A stretch of DNA of 55,138 bases from an uncultured Alphaproteobacteria bacterium (GTDB taxonomy: Bacteria; Pseudomonadota; Alphaproteobacteria; Rhizobiales; Ancalomicrobiaceae). Each line of letters starts with the position of its first letter. Position 1 is the stretch's first letter. The DNA lies in NCBI GenBank assembly GCA_937919435.1, contig CALFRR010000059.1:1-55138 (forward strand), in the 5' to 3' direction. Position numbers and translations under genes: made by a program. The notes under the pieces were generated by a model, which saw nothing but the letters and a program-made list of their open reading frames with translations, made no database searches and had not been told where the DNA came from. Of this stretch, positions 32,961 through 40,698 are shown piece after piece.

Positions 32961-33938
32961 TCAGGCCGAGCCGATCAGGATGCCGGTGGCGAACACCAGG
33001 GCGCCGCCGACCACGATCTGGAAGGCCGCTCTGAGGAACGGCGTGTCCATGTACTTCCAGCGGATCCACGAGATCGCCCAGAGTTCGATCACCACCAGCA
33101 CCGCCGCCACCCCGGTCGCCCACCAGAAGTGGGGGATCAGATAGGGCAGGGCGTGGCCGAGGCCGCCGACCATGGTCATCGCGCCGGAGACGACGCCGCG
33201 GATCCACGGGGATCCGCGACCGGACAGCGCCCCGTCGTCCGACAGCGCTTCGGCGAAGCCCATCGAGATGCCGGCGCCGATCGAGGCGGCCATGCCGACC
33301 AGGAAGGTGTCCCAGGTGTTGTGGGTGGCGAAGGCGGCGGCGAACAGCGGCGCCAGCGTCGACACCGATCCGTCCATCAGACCGACCAGCCCCGGCTGGA
33401 TGTACTGCAGGACGAACAGCCGGTGCGCCGCCTCGTTCTCTTCCTGTTTGACGTCGTCCGGCAGATGAGTGAGGCCGAGCCGGTTGGCGAGCGACAGATG
33501 ACCGGACTCCGCGGCGGCGAGGTCGCCGAGCAGTTTGCGGATCGCCGCGTCGCTCGTCCGCTTGCCGGCCTGGACGTAGAAACGCCGTGCCGAGGCCTCC
33601 ATCACCAGCGCTTCGTCGCGGATCTTCTCGAGGCTGAGGTGCCGGGTCAGCCAGGTCGGCCGGCGCTCGTAGAAGCCGGTGACGTTCTCGCGACGGATCA
33701 GCGGGATGCGCTCGCCGAACTTCTGGGTGTGCAGATCGATCAGCCAGCGGCGATGGGTGTTCTCTTCCTCCGCCATTTCGTCGAAGACCGCGGCGGAGGC
33801 CGGATAGCGCTCCCGCAGCATCTCCGCATAGGCCTGATAGATGCGCGAATCGTCCTCTTCCGAGGAGATCGCCAGGGCGACGATCTCCTGCTCGGACAGG
33901 TCGGAGAAGGGGCGTTTGCCGAAGCCGAAGAGCGCCAT
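32961..33938 (-). CDS. mbfA: Membrane-bound ferritin-like / VIT1 iron exporter (MbfA)
   Basis: The 325-residue protein fuses an N-terminal ferritin-like (erythrin) domain (SEQEIVALAISSEEDDSRIYQAY ... MAEEENTHRRWLIDLH, and AAAESGHLSLANRLG, giving Glu/His iron ligands) to a C-terminal VIT1/CCC1 membrane domain (QPGLVGLMDGSVSTLAPLFAAAFATH ... GMAASIGAGISMGFAEALSDDG). This layout is that of MbfA, an inner-membrane iron exporter of rhizobia, Agrobacterium and Brucella. In those bacteria Irr represses it under low iron. A perfect dyad lies 24 bases before the start. ATG 33938 is chosen because the homologous region begins MALFGFGKRPF; the open frame extends another 34 codons upstream. Confidence 0.93.
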   Translation of the reverse strand: MALFGFGKRPFSDLSEQEIVALAISSEEDDSRIYQAYAEMLRERYPASAAVFDEMAEEENTHRRWLIDLHTQKFGERIPLIRRENVTGFYERRPTWLTRHLSLEKIRDEALVMEASARRFYVQAGKRTSDAAIRKLLGDLAAAESGHLSLANRLGLTHLPDDVKQEENEAAHRLFVLQYIQPGLVGLMDGSVSTLAPLFAAAFATHNTWDTFLVGMAASIGAGISMGFAEALSDDGALSGRGSPWIRGVVSGAMTMVGGLGHALPYLIPHFWWATGVAAVLVVIELWAISWIRWKYMDTPFLRAAFQIVVGGALVFATGILIGSA

Positions 33939-33962
33939 GTCGATTGGTCCCGGGGTCGTTCC

Positions 33963-33981
33963 GTCTGGAATGGTTCCAGAC
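33963..33981 (-). promoter_or_regulatory. Perfect dyad upstream of mbfA, iron-control-element-like operator
   Basis: GTCTGGAA and TTCCAGAC, exact reverse complements, flank three bases. The form matches the rhizobial ICE motif bound by Irr (an arm ending GAA, three bases, TTC) with the outer bases changed to a GC-rich version. It sits in the mbfA promoter-leader region, where Irr acts in relatives. Confidence 0.6.
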
Positions 33982-34107
33982 GAGGGTATCAGGCGGGGGG
34001 GCATGACGCGAGGTCTTCCGGCGTGGTTCGGGAGTTCCACCGACTGGTGTTCCGTCGCGGCATCGTGTCAGTGTAAATTCGGATGACCGCACCCCGAGGG
34101 AACGTCG

Positions 34108-35235
34108 ATGACCGAGAAGACCGAAGCCACGACCCCTGCCGCGCCCGCCGTCGGCCGGCGCAGTCTCGTCACCATGGGCCTCGCCGCCGCCGCCGGCACG
34201 CTCGCCGCTCCGGCGATCGTCGGTGCCCAGACCAGACTCGTCTGGAAGATGGCGACGTCCTGGCCGAAGAACACCCCCGGTCCCGGCGTCAACGCCCAGC
34301 GCGTCGCCGACATGATCACCGCCATGTCCGGTGGCCGGCTGACCGTGCAGTTGTTCGCCGCCGGCGAGCTGGTGCCGCCCTTCGAGGTGTTCGACGCGGT
34401 CTCCTCCGGTGCCGCCGAGATGGGCCATGCCTCGCCCTACTTCTGGCAGGGCAAGGAGAAGGCCTTCCATTTCTTCACCGGCGTCCCCTTCGGCCTGTTC
34501 GCCCAGGAGCATGCGGGCTGGCTGTGGTACGGCGGCGGTCAGCAGCTCTGGGAGAAGGCCTATGCGCCGTTCGGCGTCGTACCCTTCTACGCCGGCTCTT
34601 CCGGTCCCCAGGCCGGCGGCTGGTTCCGCAAGGAGATCCGGACGGTCGACGACTTCAAGGGCCTCAAGATGCGGATCGCCGGCCTCGGCGGCGAGGTGTT
34701 GCGCCGGCTCGGGGTCAACGTCGTCCTGTTGCCGCCGGGCGAGATCTTCCAGGCGATGCAGTCGGGCACCATCGACGCGGCCGAATGGGTCGGCCCGTGG
34801 AACGACCTCGCCTTCGGTCTCTACCGCGTCGCCAAGCACTACTACATGCCGAGCTTCTTCGAGTTCAGCGCCGGCCTGGAGGTGATGGTCAACAAGAAGC
34901 TCTTCGACGGCCTGCCGGCCGATCTGAAGGAGATCGTCAAGCGTGCCGCCTTCTCCTCGGCCGCCGAGACCGTCGCCGACTTCGCCTTCCACAACGCCGT
35001 CTCGCTGAAGCCGCTGATGGAGAAGGAAGGCGTGCAGGTGCGCGAGCTGCCCAGGGAGATCATCGAGGCGCTGGCCCGCGAGACGAAGACGGTGATGGCC
35101 GAGATCGCCGCCTCGAGCCCGATGGCCAAGGAGGTGTTCGCCAGCTTCGAAGCCTTCCGCCAGCAGTCGATGAGCTATGCCAAGGTGATGGATCTCGCCG
35201 CCTACGAGATGCGCGAGGTCTCGCGCGGCGTCTGA
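34108..35235 (+). CDS. TRAP transporter solute-binding protein (TakP-like)
   Basis: This 375-residue periplasmic binding protein has a twin-arginine signal (GRRSLVTMGLAAAAGTLAAPAIVGA). The body starts LVWKMATSWPKNTPGPGVNAQRVADMI and has GEIFQAMQSGTIDAAEWVGPWNDLAFGLYRVAKHYYMPSFFE. This matches the TakP subgroup of DctP proteins, which bind 2-oxo acids. The DctQ and DctM membrane subunits normally encoded next to it are absent: the following gene is a convergent GNAT and the preceding one a divergent mbfA. ATG 34108 follows GAGGGAACG. Confidence 0.92.
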   Translation: MTEKTEATTPAAPAVGRRSLVTMGLAAAAGTLAAPAIVGAQTRLVWKMATSWPKNTPGPGVNAQRVADMITAMSGGRLTVQLFAAGELVPPFEVFDAVSSGAAEMGHASPYFWQGKEKAFHFFTGVPFGLFAQEHAGWLWYGGGQQLWEKAYAPFGVVPFYAGSSGPQAGGWFRKEIRTVDDFKGLKMRIAGLGGEVLRRLGVNVVLLPPGEIFQAMQSGTIDAAEWVGPWNDLAFGLYRVAKHYYMPSFFEFSAGLEVMVNKKLFDGLPADLKEIVKRAAFSSAAETVADFAFHNAVSLKPLMEKEGVQVRELPREIIEALARETKTVMAEIAASSPMAKEVFASFEAFRQQSMSYAKVMDLAAYEMREVSRGV

Positions 35236-35258
35236 TCCGGGAAGGTGTCCCGCGCCGT

Positions 35259-35278
35259 CCTCCGCCCTCAGGCGGAGG
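35259..35278. terminator. Hairpin at the end of takP and the GNAT gene
   Basis: CCTCCGCC and GGCGGAGG pair across the four-base loop CTCA, 24 bases after the takP stop. The loop contains the stop codon of the convergent GNAT gene, so the hairpin overlaps that gene's last codons. No T-run follows. Confidence 0.35.
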
Positions 35279-35792
35279 GCGTCGCCGGCTCGTCGAGGAT
35301 CTTGACCAGGAAGGCGAGGTCGAGCCAGCGGCCGAACTTGCGGCCGACCTCGGGCAGTCGGCCCGCGTCGACGAACCCGCGATCGAGATGCAGCGCGATC
35401 GAGGCGCGGTTCTCCGCCTCGATCGCCGCCACCAGCACGTGCTTGCCGCAGGCGCGGGCGCGGGCTTCGAGCTCGGCGAGGATCGCCCGGGCGACGCCCT
35501 TCCGGCGGTGCGCCTCGGCGACGTAGACCGAATGTTCCGCCGTCGCCCGATAGCCGTCGAAGGCCCGGAAGTCGCCGAACGATCCGTATCCCGCGACCTC
35601 GCCGTCGACCACCGCGACGATCACCGGATAGCCGAGTGCCCGCCGGGCCGCCGCCCAGCGCCGCCGGTCGTCGAGATCGACCACGGCGTCGTTCCAGATC
35701 GCGGTGGTCTCGACGACCGCGTGGTTGTAGATCCGCACGACCCCTTCGAGATCGGCGTCGTCGGCGTCGCGCAGGATGATCGCCGGGGTCAT
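35268..35792 (-). CDS. GNAT-family N-acetyltransferase (phosphinothricin acetyltransferase-like)
   Basis: This 174-residue protein has the PAT/Bar-type layout: RDADDADLEGVVRIYNHAVVETTAIWNDAVVDLDDRRRW, VAGYGSFGDFRAFDGYRATAEHSVYVAEAHRRKGVARAIL (acetyl-CoA loop RRKGVA) and a late HLDRGFVDAGRLPEVGRKFGRWLDLAFL. Relatives acetylate phosphinothricin, methionine sulfoximine or related amines; the true substrate is unknown. Its ATG overlaps the stop of the upstream SH3 gene (ATGA), so the two are coupled. It is convergent with takP. Confidence 0.88.
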   Translation of the reverse strand: MTPAIILRDADDADLEGVVRIYNHAVVETTAIWNDAVVDLDDRRRWAAARRALGYPVIVAVVDGEVAGYGSFGDFRAFDGYRATAEHSVYVAEAHRRKGVARAILAELEARARACGKHVLVAAIEAENRASIALHLDRGFVDAGRLPEVGRKFGRWLDLAFLVKILDEPATPSA

Positions 35793-36298
35793 CGGAAGGC
35801 CTCGTCGGGATAGGCGCCCCACAGGCGTCCCTGTTCGATCCAGCCGGAGGTGCCCTCGACCGTGATCCGGCACCAGCGGCCGGTGCATTCCCGCACGTCG
35901 CCGACCAGCACGCCGGGTTCGATCTCGGCGACGATTCGGGCGCCGGCCTCGCTCTTGTCGCGCAGCGGCGTCATCCCCTTCTTCTCCCAGGGCGTCACCA
36001 GGGCGGTGCGTTTGCCGGTGAGCAGGGTCTTCTGCACCCAGCCCTCCTGGCCCTCCGAATCGCGGATCTTCAGCCAGATGTCGAATTCCTGGGTGATCTC
36101 CACCGGCACGCCCGGCTTGACGAAGGTATAGGCGATCTCGTGATCCTTGCTCGGCCCCTGGCGGACGTTGACCGGCGACGCCTTGGTCGAGGCGAAGCGC
36201 GGCAGCGGCAGGCCGCTCGGGCCGGTCTGCTGGGCGTCCGCCGGAGCGGCGAGCAGGACCGCCGCGACACAGGCGAGGCCAACGGATCGGATCATCAT
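35789..36298 (-). CDS. Secreted bacterial SH3-domain protein
   Basis: This 169-residue protein has a Sec signal peptide (MIRSVGLACVAAVLLAAPADAQQ) and two SH3b-like repeats: ASPVNVRQGPSKDHEIAYTFVKPGVPVEITQEFDIWLKIRDSEGQEGWVQKTLL and then PLRDKSEAGARIVAEIEPGVLVGDVRECTGRWCRITVEGTSGWIEQGRLWGA. Such proteins act in the periplasm, probably at the cell wall. Two adjacent ATGs exist; the first (36298) has GAGGAG at the best distance. It is coupled to the GNAT gene by a four-base overlap. Confidence 0.88.
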   Translation of the reverse strand: MMIRSVGLACVAAVLLAAPADAQQTGPSGLPLPRFASTKASPVNVRQGPSKDHEIAYTFVKPGVPVEITQEFDIWLKIRDSEGQEGWVQKTLLTGKRTALVTPWEKKGMTPLRDKSEAGARIVAEIEPGVLVGDVRECTGRWCRITVEGTSGWIEQGRLWGAYPDEAFR

Positions 36299-36631
36299 CG
36301 GTCTCCTCTCGACGCGGGCGGCCGCTTCCGGCCGAAACTCTCTCGAAGCGGTGCTCCCCCGCGGGCGAATCGCGGCGGGTCGTAGGTTCCTCGACGAATT
36401 GTCATTTGGCCGGCTTCTGATAGGAAGAGCGGACGACCGTGTCGGATCCGGGGCGAACATTGGAACGACGAGGTTAAGGAGCCTTCAACGAAGAGCGCGG
36501 GAGCGCCGAAGGGGACCTTCCGACACCCCGCTCGCAGAGCGGTGGGCGGACGGGGGGGCGGTGCATCCGGACGCCGGCGGATCGACGAGGTTCGGCCGTG
36601 ACGCTCGCAACGACCTGGGAGAGCCGGACCC
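36299..36631. other. Divergent intergenic region before the 2-hydroxyacid dehydrogenase
   Basis: No gene is seen in these 333 bases. On the plus strand TTGTCA (36399-36404) and TAGGAA (36421-36426) are 16 bases apart, a weak promoter candidate. The last 150 bases are G-rich and hold no clear structure. Confidence 0.35.
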
Positions 36632-37618
36632 ATGCCGAAGACGAAACCCTCGGTGATCGTCACCAGACGATTGCCGGACGTCGTGGAGACGCGGATGCGC
36701 GAGCTCTTCGACGCGCGCCTGAACGTCGACGACCGCCCGATGACCCAGGCCGAGCTGGTCGAGGCCGTCCGCACCGCCGAAGTGCTGGTGCCGACCGTCA
36801 CCGACGTGATCGACGCCGCGGTGATCAGCCAGGCCGGTCCGCAGCTCCGCCTGATCGCCAACTACGGCAACGGCGTCGACAACATCGACGTGCTGACCGC
36901 CTCGGCCCGTGGCATCACCGTCACCAACACCCCCGGTGTCCTCACCGAGGACACCGCCGACATGACCATGGCGCTGATCCTGGCGGTGCCGCGCCGGGTC
37001 GCCGAGGGTCTGACGGTGATCGGCAAGGGCGACTGGAACGGCTGGTCGCCGACCTGGATGCTCGGCCACCGGATCTCCGGCAAGCGGCTCGGCATCATCG
37101 GGATGGGCCGGATCGGACAGGCCGTCGCGCGTCGCGCCGCCGCCTTCGGCATGTCGATCCACTACCACAACCGCCGCCGCCTGCCGCCGTCGGTGGAGCA
37201 GGGGCTCGACGCCACCTGGTGGGAGAGCCTCGACCAGATGCTCGCCCGGATGGACGTCCTGTCGGTCCACTGCCCGCACACCCCCGCCACCTATCATCTG
37301 CTGTCGGCCCGCCGGCTGAAGCTGATCCGTCCCGACGCCTACGTGGTCAACACCGCCCGCGGCGAGGTGATCGACGAGAACGCGCTCGCCCGGATGCTCG
37401 AGGCCGGCGAGATCGCCGGCGCCGGGCTCGACGTCTTCGAACACGAGCCGGCGGTCAACCCGAAGCTGGTGCGCTGCAAGCGGGTCGTGCTGCTGCCGCA
37501 CATGGGCTCGGCGACGATCGAGGGCCGCATCGAGATGGGCGAGCGGGTGATCATCAACATCAAGACCTTCCAGGACGGGCATCGCCCGCCGGACAGGGTT
37601 CTGCCGTCGATGCTGTGA
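36632..37618 (+). CDS. D-2-hydroxyacid dehydrogenase (glyoxylate/hydroxypyruvate reductase type)
   Basis: This 328-residue D-isomer-specific dehydrogenase has the catalytic-domain start VIVTRRLPDVVETRMRELFDARLN, the Rossmann motif LGIIGMGRIGQAVARR, the NAD-adenine segment IHYHNRRRL and the active-site triad Arg (NTARGEVID), Glu (EHEP) and His (LLPHMGSAT). The closest known activities are glyoxylate and hydroxypyruvate reduction to glycolate and glycerate. It would suit the serine-glyoxylate aminotransferase at 29 kb. The start is ATG 36632. A small secreted protein gene follows 50 bases later. Confidence 0.9.
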   Translation: MPKTKPSVIVTRRLPDVVETRMRELFDARLNVDDRPMTQAELVEAVRTAEVLVPTVTDVIDAAVISQAGPQLRLIANYGNGVDNIDVLTASARGITVTNTPGVLTEDTADMTMALILAVPRRVAEGLTVIGKGDWNGWSPTWMLGHRISGKRLGIIGMGRIGQAVARRAAAFGMSIHYHNRRRLPPSVEQGLDATWWESLDQMLARMDVLSVHCPHTPATYHLLSARRLKLIRPDAYVVNTARGEVIDENALARMLEAGEIAGAGLDVFEHEPAVNPKLVRCKRVVLLPHMGSATIEGRIEMGERVIINIKTFQDGHRPPDRVLPSML

Positions 37619-37668
37619 GCCGGACGATGCCGTTCCCGCAGGATGGGCCGAAGAGGAGAAGCGAACCG

Positions 37669-38088
37669 ATGCCGAAGTCCCTGCGCAGCGCCGGCCTCGT
37701 CGCCGTCATGGCTCTCGTCGCCGCCGCGCCCGCCGTCGCGCAGCCGAAGCCGGTTCCCACCGACAATTCCGGCCTGCCGGAGAAGTTCTCCGGCGAGGAG
37801 ATCAAACGGACCTGGTTCGACGGTCGGCCGTTCGTCGCCACCGGGCCGGACGGCACCGCCTACCGGATGGTCTTCACCGACGACGGCAAGGCGGCCCGCC
37901 TGCCGGAGAACGCCGGCAAGAAGGCCCATCCGACGATCGGCTACTGGCGGGTGATCGCCGAGGGCTATTGCTCGCGCTGGACCGGATCGAACCGCGAAAA
38001 GTGTTTCAACGTCCGCAAGTCGCAGGTCGGCGACGGCACCGTCGTCCGTTTCGGCCAGCAGATCGTCGCCAATTGGAAGAGACCGTGA
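37669..38088 (+). CDS. Small secreted protein of unknown function
   Basis: The 139-residue protein has a Sec signal (SAGLVAVMALVAAAPAVAQP) and a mature part of about 115 residues with KFSGEEIKRTWFDGRPFVATGPDGTAYRMVFTDDGKAARLPENAGKK, YWRVIAEGYCSRWTGSNREKCFNVR. The two cysteines (in EGYCSRW and REKCFNV) could form a disulphide. The pattern GTWRVIAEGYCSRW-----CF resembles small periplasmic proteins of alphaproteobacteria with no known role. GAGGAG lies upstream of the ATG. It may be cotranscribed with the dehydrogenase, 50 bases before. Confidence 0.8.
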   Translation: MPKSLRSAGLVAVMALVAAAPAVAQPKPVPTDNSGLPEKFSGEEIKRTWFDGRPFVATGPDGTAYRMVFTDDGKAARLPENAGKKAHPTIGYWRVIAEGYCSRWTGSNREKCFNVRKSQVGDGTVVRFGQQIVANWKRP

Positions 38089-38128
38089 CCGCACCGCGGC
38101 CGATCCCGTTCCCGGGGGATCCGAGCCC

Positions 38129-38746
38129 ATGATTTCGAGAGCTCCGAAGTACCGTCGTGCCCGGCCCGAGGATCGGCGTGCCGATCTGGTCGAGGCGACC
38201 ATCGCCTGTCTCGCCGAACACGGCCATGCCGGCGTCTCGGTGCGTCGCATCGCGACCCGCGCGGGGGTCTCGGCCGGTCTGGTCAACCACCACTTCGACG
38301 GCATCGAATCGCTGGTCGCCGCGGCCTACGAGGAGATGTCGGACATGGTGCTCGGCCGGGTGCTCGCCCGGGTCGCCGAGGAGACCGAGCCGCGCCGCCG
38401 CCTCTCCGCCTATTTCCACGCGACCTTCTCGGAGGATCTGCTCGATCCGTCGTTGCTCAGGGTCTGGGTGGTGTTCTGGAGCATGCTGCCCCATGCCGAA
38501 CCGCTGCGGGTGATCCAGCGGCGCGCCTGGGCCGACTATCGCCGCAGTCTCGAGGCGGTGATCGGCGACTGTGTCCCGGCCGGTGTCGGACTCGACGTCG
38601 CCAGACTGTCGCTCGGGCTCGCCGCGTTGATGGACGGTCTGTGGTTGCAGTGGGGTCTCGATCCGCAGAGCTACCGGCCGCAGGACGCGATCGAACTCTG
38701 CGAAGAACTGGTCGAAGACGCCCTCGCCCGCGCCGCCGCGACCTGA
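38129..38746 (+). CDS. TetR-family regulator (BetI-like C-terminal domain)
   Basis: This 205-residue regulator has an N-terminal TetR helix-turn-helix (RADLVEATIACLAEHGHAGVSVRRIATRAGVSAGLVNHHFDGIESLVAAAYEEM). Its ligand domain is like BetI (LLRVWVVFWSMLPHAEPLRVIQRRAWADYRRSLEAVI ... ALMDGLWLQWGLDPQSY). No bet genes lie nearby and the regulated genes are not apparent. It starts 40 bases after the small secreted protein on the same strand. Confidence 0.88.
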   Translation: MISRAPKYRRARPEDRRADLVEATIACLAEHGHAGVSVRRIATRAGVSAGLVNHHFDGIESLVAAAYEEMSDMVLGRVLARVAEETEPRRRLSAYFHATFSEDLLDPSLLRVWVVFWSMLPHAEPLRVIQRRAWADYRRSLEAVIGDCVPAGVGLDVARLSLGLAALMDGLWLQWGLDPQSYRPQDAIELCEELVEDALARAAAT

Positions 38747-38895
38747 ACACCTGCGAAGATGCATTTCGAATCAATGTTTTTGGCGATCGTCTTCGGCTTG
38801 CGTCGGCGCGACGTTTGGTGCAGCTTTCCCGCCCGAGACGACGGAGCGGAAGCGGACTCCGACGGTATGGATCGGCCGTGACGGACGAAAGAGCG

Positions 38896-39207
38896 ATGCA
38901 GATCGAGCGACTGGAAGCGCGGGCCGAGCGAGCCGCGACGCTCCTGAAGTCGATGGGCAATTCCCGTCGTCTTCTGATCCTTTGCCAGCTCGTCGACGGC
39001 GAGAAGGGGGTCGGCGAACTCGAGAAGGTGGTCGGCCTGAGTCAGTCGGCGCTGTCCCAGCATCTGGCGGTGCTGCGCACCAAGGGCTACGTCGCCACCC
39101 GTCGTTCCGGCCAGTCGATCTTCTATTCGCTCGCCGGAAACGAGACGCGCCGAGTCATCGAGACGCTGTACGATCTCTATTGCGCGCCGGAATCCGCCGC
39201 CGAGTGA
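38896..39207 (+). CDS. ArsR-family transcriptional regulator (NolR/BigR type)
   Basis: This 103-residue winged helix-turn-helix regulator starts AERAATLLKSMGNSRRLLILCQLVDGEKGVGELEKVVGLSQSALSQHLAVLRTKGYVATRRSGQSIFYSLAG. It lacks the ELCVCDL metal-site of ArsR/SmtB and fits the NolR/BigR/HlyU branch, which senses redox or has no metal. The start chosen is ATG 38896; GTG 38878 would add six residues. It precedes the GH10 gene by 49 bases on the same strand. The AT-rich gap before it holds an imperfect dyad CATT-N7-AATG (38762-38776), a possible self-operator. Confidence 0.88.
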   Translation: MQIERLEARAERAATLLKSMGNSRRLLILCQLVDGEKGVGELEKVVGLSQSALSQHLAVLRTKGYVATRRSGQSIFYSLAGNETRRVIETLYDLYCAPESAAE

Positions 39208-39256
39208 ACCGTTCTTCCGGCGACGGCGGGCCGTCCGCCCGGGGAAGGAGCCGGAG

Positions 39257-40327
39257 ATGCGTCGTCGCGACCTCATCGAATCCGCTGCCGGTGCCCTGGC
39301 GTTCGCCGCCCTTCCCGGACCCGTCCGCGCCGACCCGGTCACCCTCGGTGCCGTCGCCGCCGAGGCGGGGATCGTCTTCGGCTGCTCCTTCGACCGCGAG
39401 ACGATCGAGGTCAAGCCCTACGGCGACCTCGTCCGCCGCCACGCCCGCACGCTGACCACCGACGTCGCCCTGAAGTTCGGGTCGCTGCGCGGACGCGGGC
39501 CGGAGGCCGACTTCCGCCTCGCCGACCGGATGGTCGATTTCGCCGTCGCAGCCGGCCTGCCGGTGCGCGGCCACAACCTGATCTGGGGCGACTACAATCC
39601 CGACTGGCTGAAGAAGGAATCGGCGGATCGCCGGATCTACTGGTTCGACCGCCACATCGACGAGGTGGTCGGCCGCTACGCCGGGCGGATCGCCGCCTGG
39701 GACGTGGTCAACGAGCCGTTCTGGCCGGATCACGGTCTGCCCCACGGGATGCGCGGCGGCCCCTGGTACGAGGCGCTCGGCCCGATCTACGTCGAGCGGG
39801 CCTTCCGCCGCACCGCTCTGGCCGATCCGAAGGCGCGGCTGCTGCTCAACGAGGCCTTCGTCGAAAAGGCCGATCCGCTCGGCCTGAAGGTCCGCGAGGG
39901 CCTCCTCTGGCTGACCCGCGAACTGAAGGACCGCGGCGTGCCGCTCCACGTGGTCGGTCTGGAGAGCCACCTGCCCGGCGACGGCGGCTTCGATCCGCCG
40001 GGCTTCCGCCGGCTCCTCGCCGATCTCGCCGAAACCGGCGTCGATCTGGCGCTGACCGAACTCGACGTCGACGATTCGCCGATCCCCGGCGACGCGGCGG
40101 CGCGCGACCGGGGCGTCGCCGAGATCTACCGGTCGGCACTGGAGACCGCCCTCGACGAACCGAAGGTCCGCGAGATCGTCTGCTGGCAGCTCGCCGACGG
40201 CTTCTCCCACTATCGCGACATCCGCGGCAAGGAGGCCCGGCCGCTGCCCTTCGATCGCGATCTGAAGCCGAAACCGGCCTTCGACGCGATGGTCGCGACC
40301 TTCCGCAAGTGGGCCGGCCGCCGCTGA
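39257..40327 (+). CDS. Secreted endo-1,4-beta-xylanase (GH10)
   Basis: This 356-residue glycoside hydrolase family 10 enzyme has an N-terminal twin-Arg-like signal (MRRRDLIESAAGALAFAALPGPVRA). The barrel motifs are present: GHNLIWGDYNPDW, WDVVNEP with acid/base Glu153, LLNEAF, GLESHL, and TELDV with nucleophile Glu268, then WQLADGFSHY near the end. It would cleave xylan or related beta-1,4-glycans outside the cytoplasm. Length is normal for a single-domain GH10 without carbohydrate-binding modules. GGAGCCGGAG precedes ATG 39257. It begins a carbohydrate-linked group with GH3 and GH13 genes. Confidence 0.93.
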   Translation: MRRRDLIESAAGALAFAALPGPVRADPVTLGAVAAEAGIVFGCSFDRETIEVKPYGDLVRRHARTLTTDVALKFGSLRGRGPEADFRLADRMVDFAVAAGLPVRGHNLIWGDYNPDWLKKESADRRIYWFDRHIDEVVGRYAGRIAAWDVVNEPFWPDHGLPHGMRGGPWYEALGPIYVERAFRRTALADPKARLLLNEAFVEKADPLGLKVREGLLWLTRELKDRGVPLHVVGLESHLPGDGGFDPPGFRRLLADLAETGVDLALTELDVDDSPIPGDAAARDRGVAEIYRSALETALDEPKVREIVCWQLADGFSHYRDIRGKEARPLPFDRDLKPKPAFDAMVATFRKWAGRR

Positions 40328-40441
40328 ACCCCGTGGAAATTCGCAGCTTCGACACCCGACCGTCACATGCCTTCCGCCGAAGTCTGGTGAAAGGGGCGCG
40401 CGACGCGGATCCCCGCGTCGCCCGACGGAAGGGCGGGGCCG

Positions 40442-40690
40442 ATGTTCGACAGCTACCTGATCGAGATCGACGACGTCGAGGCCGGGCTGCTCCTGCGCCA
40501 GGGCTCGGCCTATGTCTTCCATGCGGTGGCGCCGCGCTGGCGGGGCTTCGAAGGCACCGTCTTCCCGGACCCCTGGACGGCGGAACGCACGCTGCGCCGC
40601 CGTCCGCCGCGCCGTCTGCGCCGCACCGGCGGTGGTGCGGACGGCGGTACGCCGATCGGGCCGAGCCCGGACCGCCGCCGGATCGGCTGA
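40442..40690 (+). CDS. Small hypothetical protein
   Basis: This 82-residue protein begins MFDSYLIEIDDVEAGLLLRQGSAYVFHAVAPRWRGFEGTVFPDPWTAERT, a small beta-rich module, and ends in an Arg/Pro/Gly-rich basic tail. The first 50 residues resemble short alphaproteobacterial hypothetical proteins of the same form. GGGCGGGG lies upstream of the ATG. Function unknown. It ends eight bases before the convergent ABC gene. Confidence 0.6.
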   Translation: MFDSYLIEIDDVEAGLLLRQGSAYVFHAVAPRWRGFEGTVFPDPWTAERTLRRRPPRRLRRTGGGADGGTPIGPSPDRRRIG

Positions 40691-40698
40691 GCCGCGGT

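Noticed and set aside
38129..38746. Assignment of the TetR regulator as BetI proper
   Set aside because: There are no choline or betaine genes nearby; only the C-terminal domain type resembles BetI.
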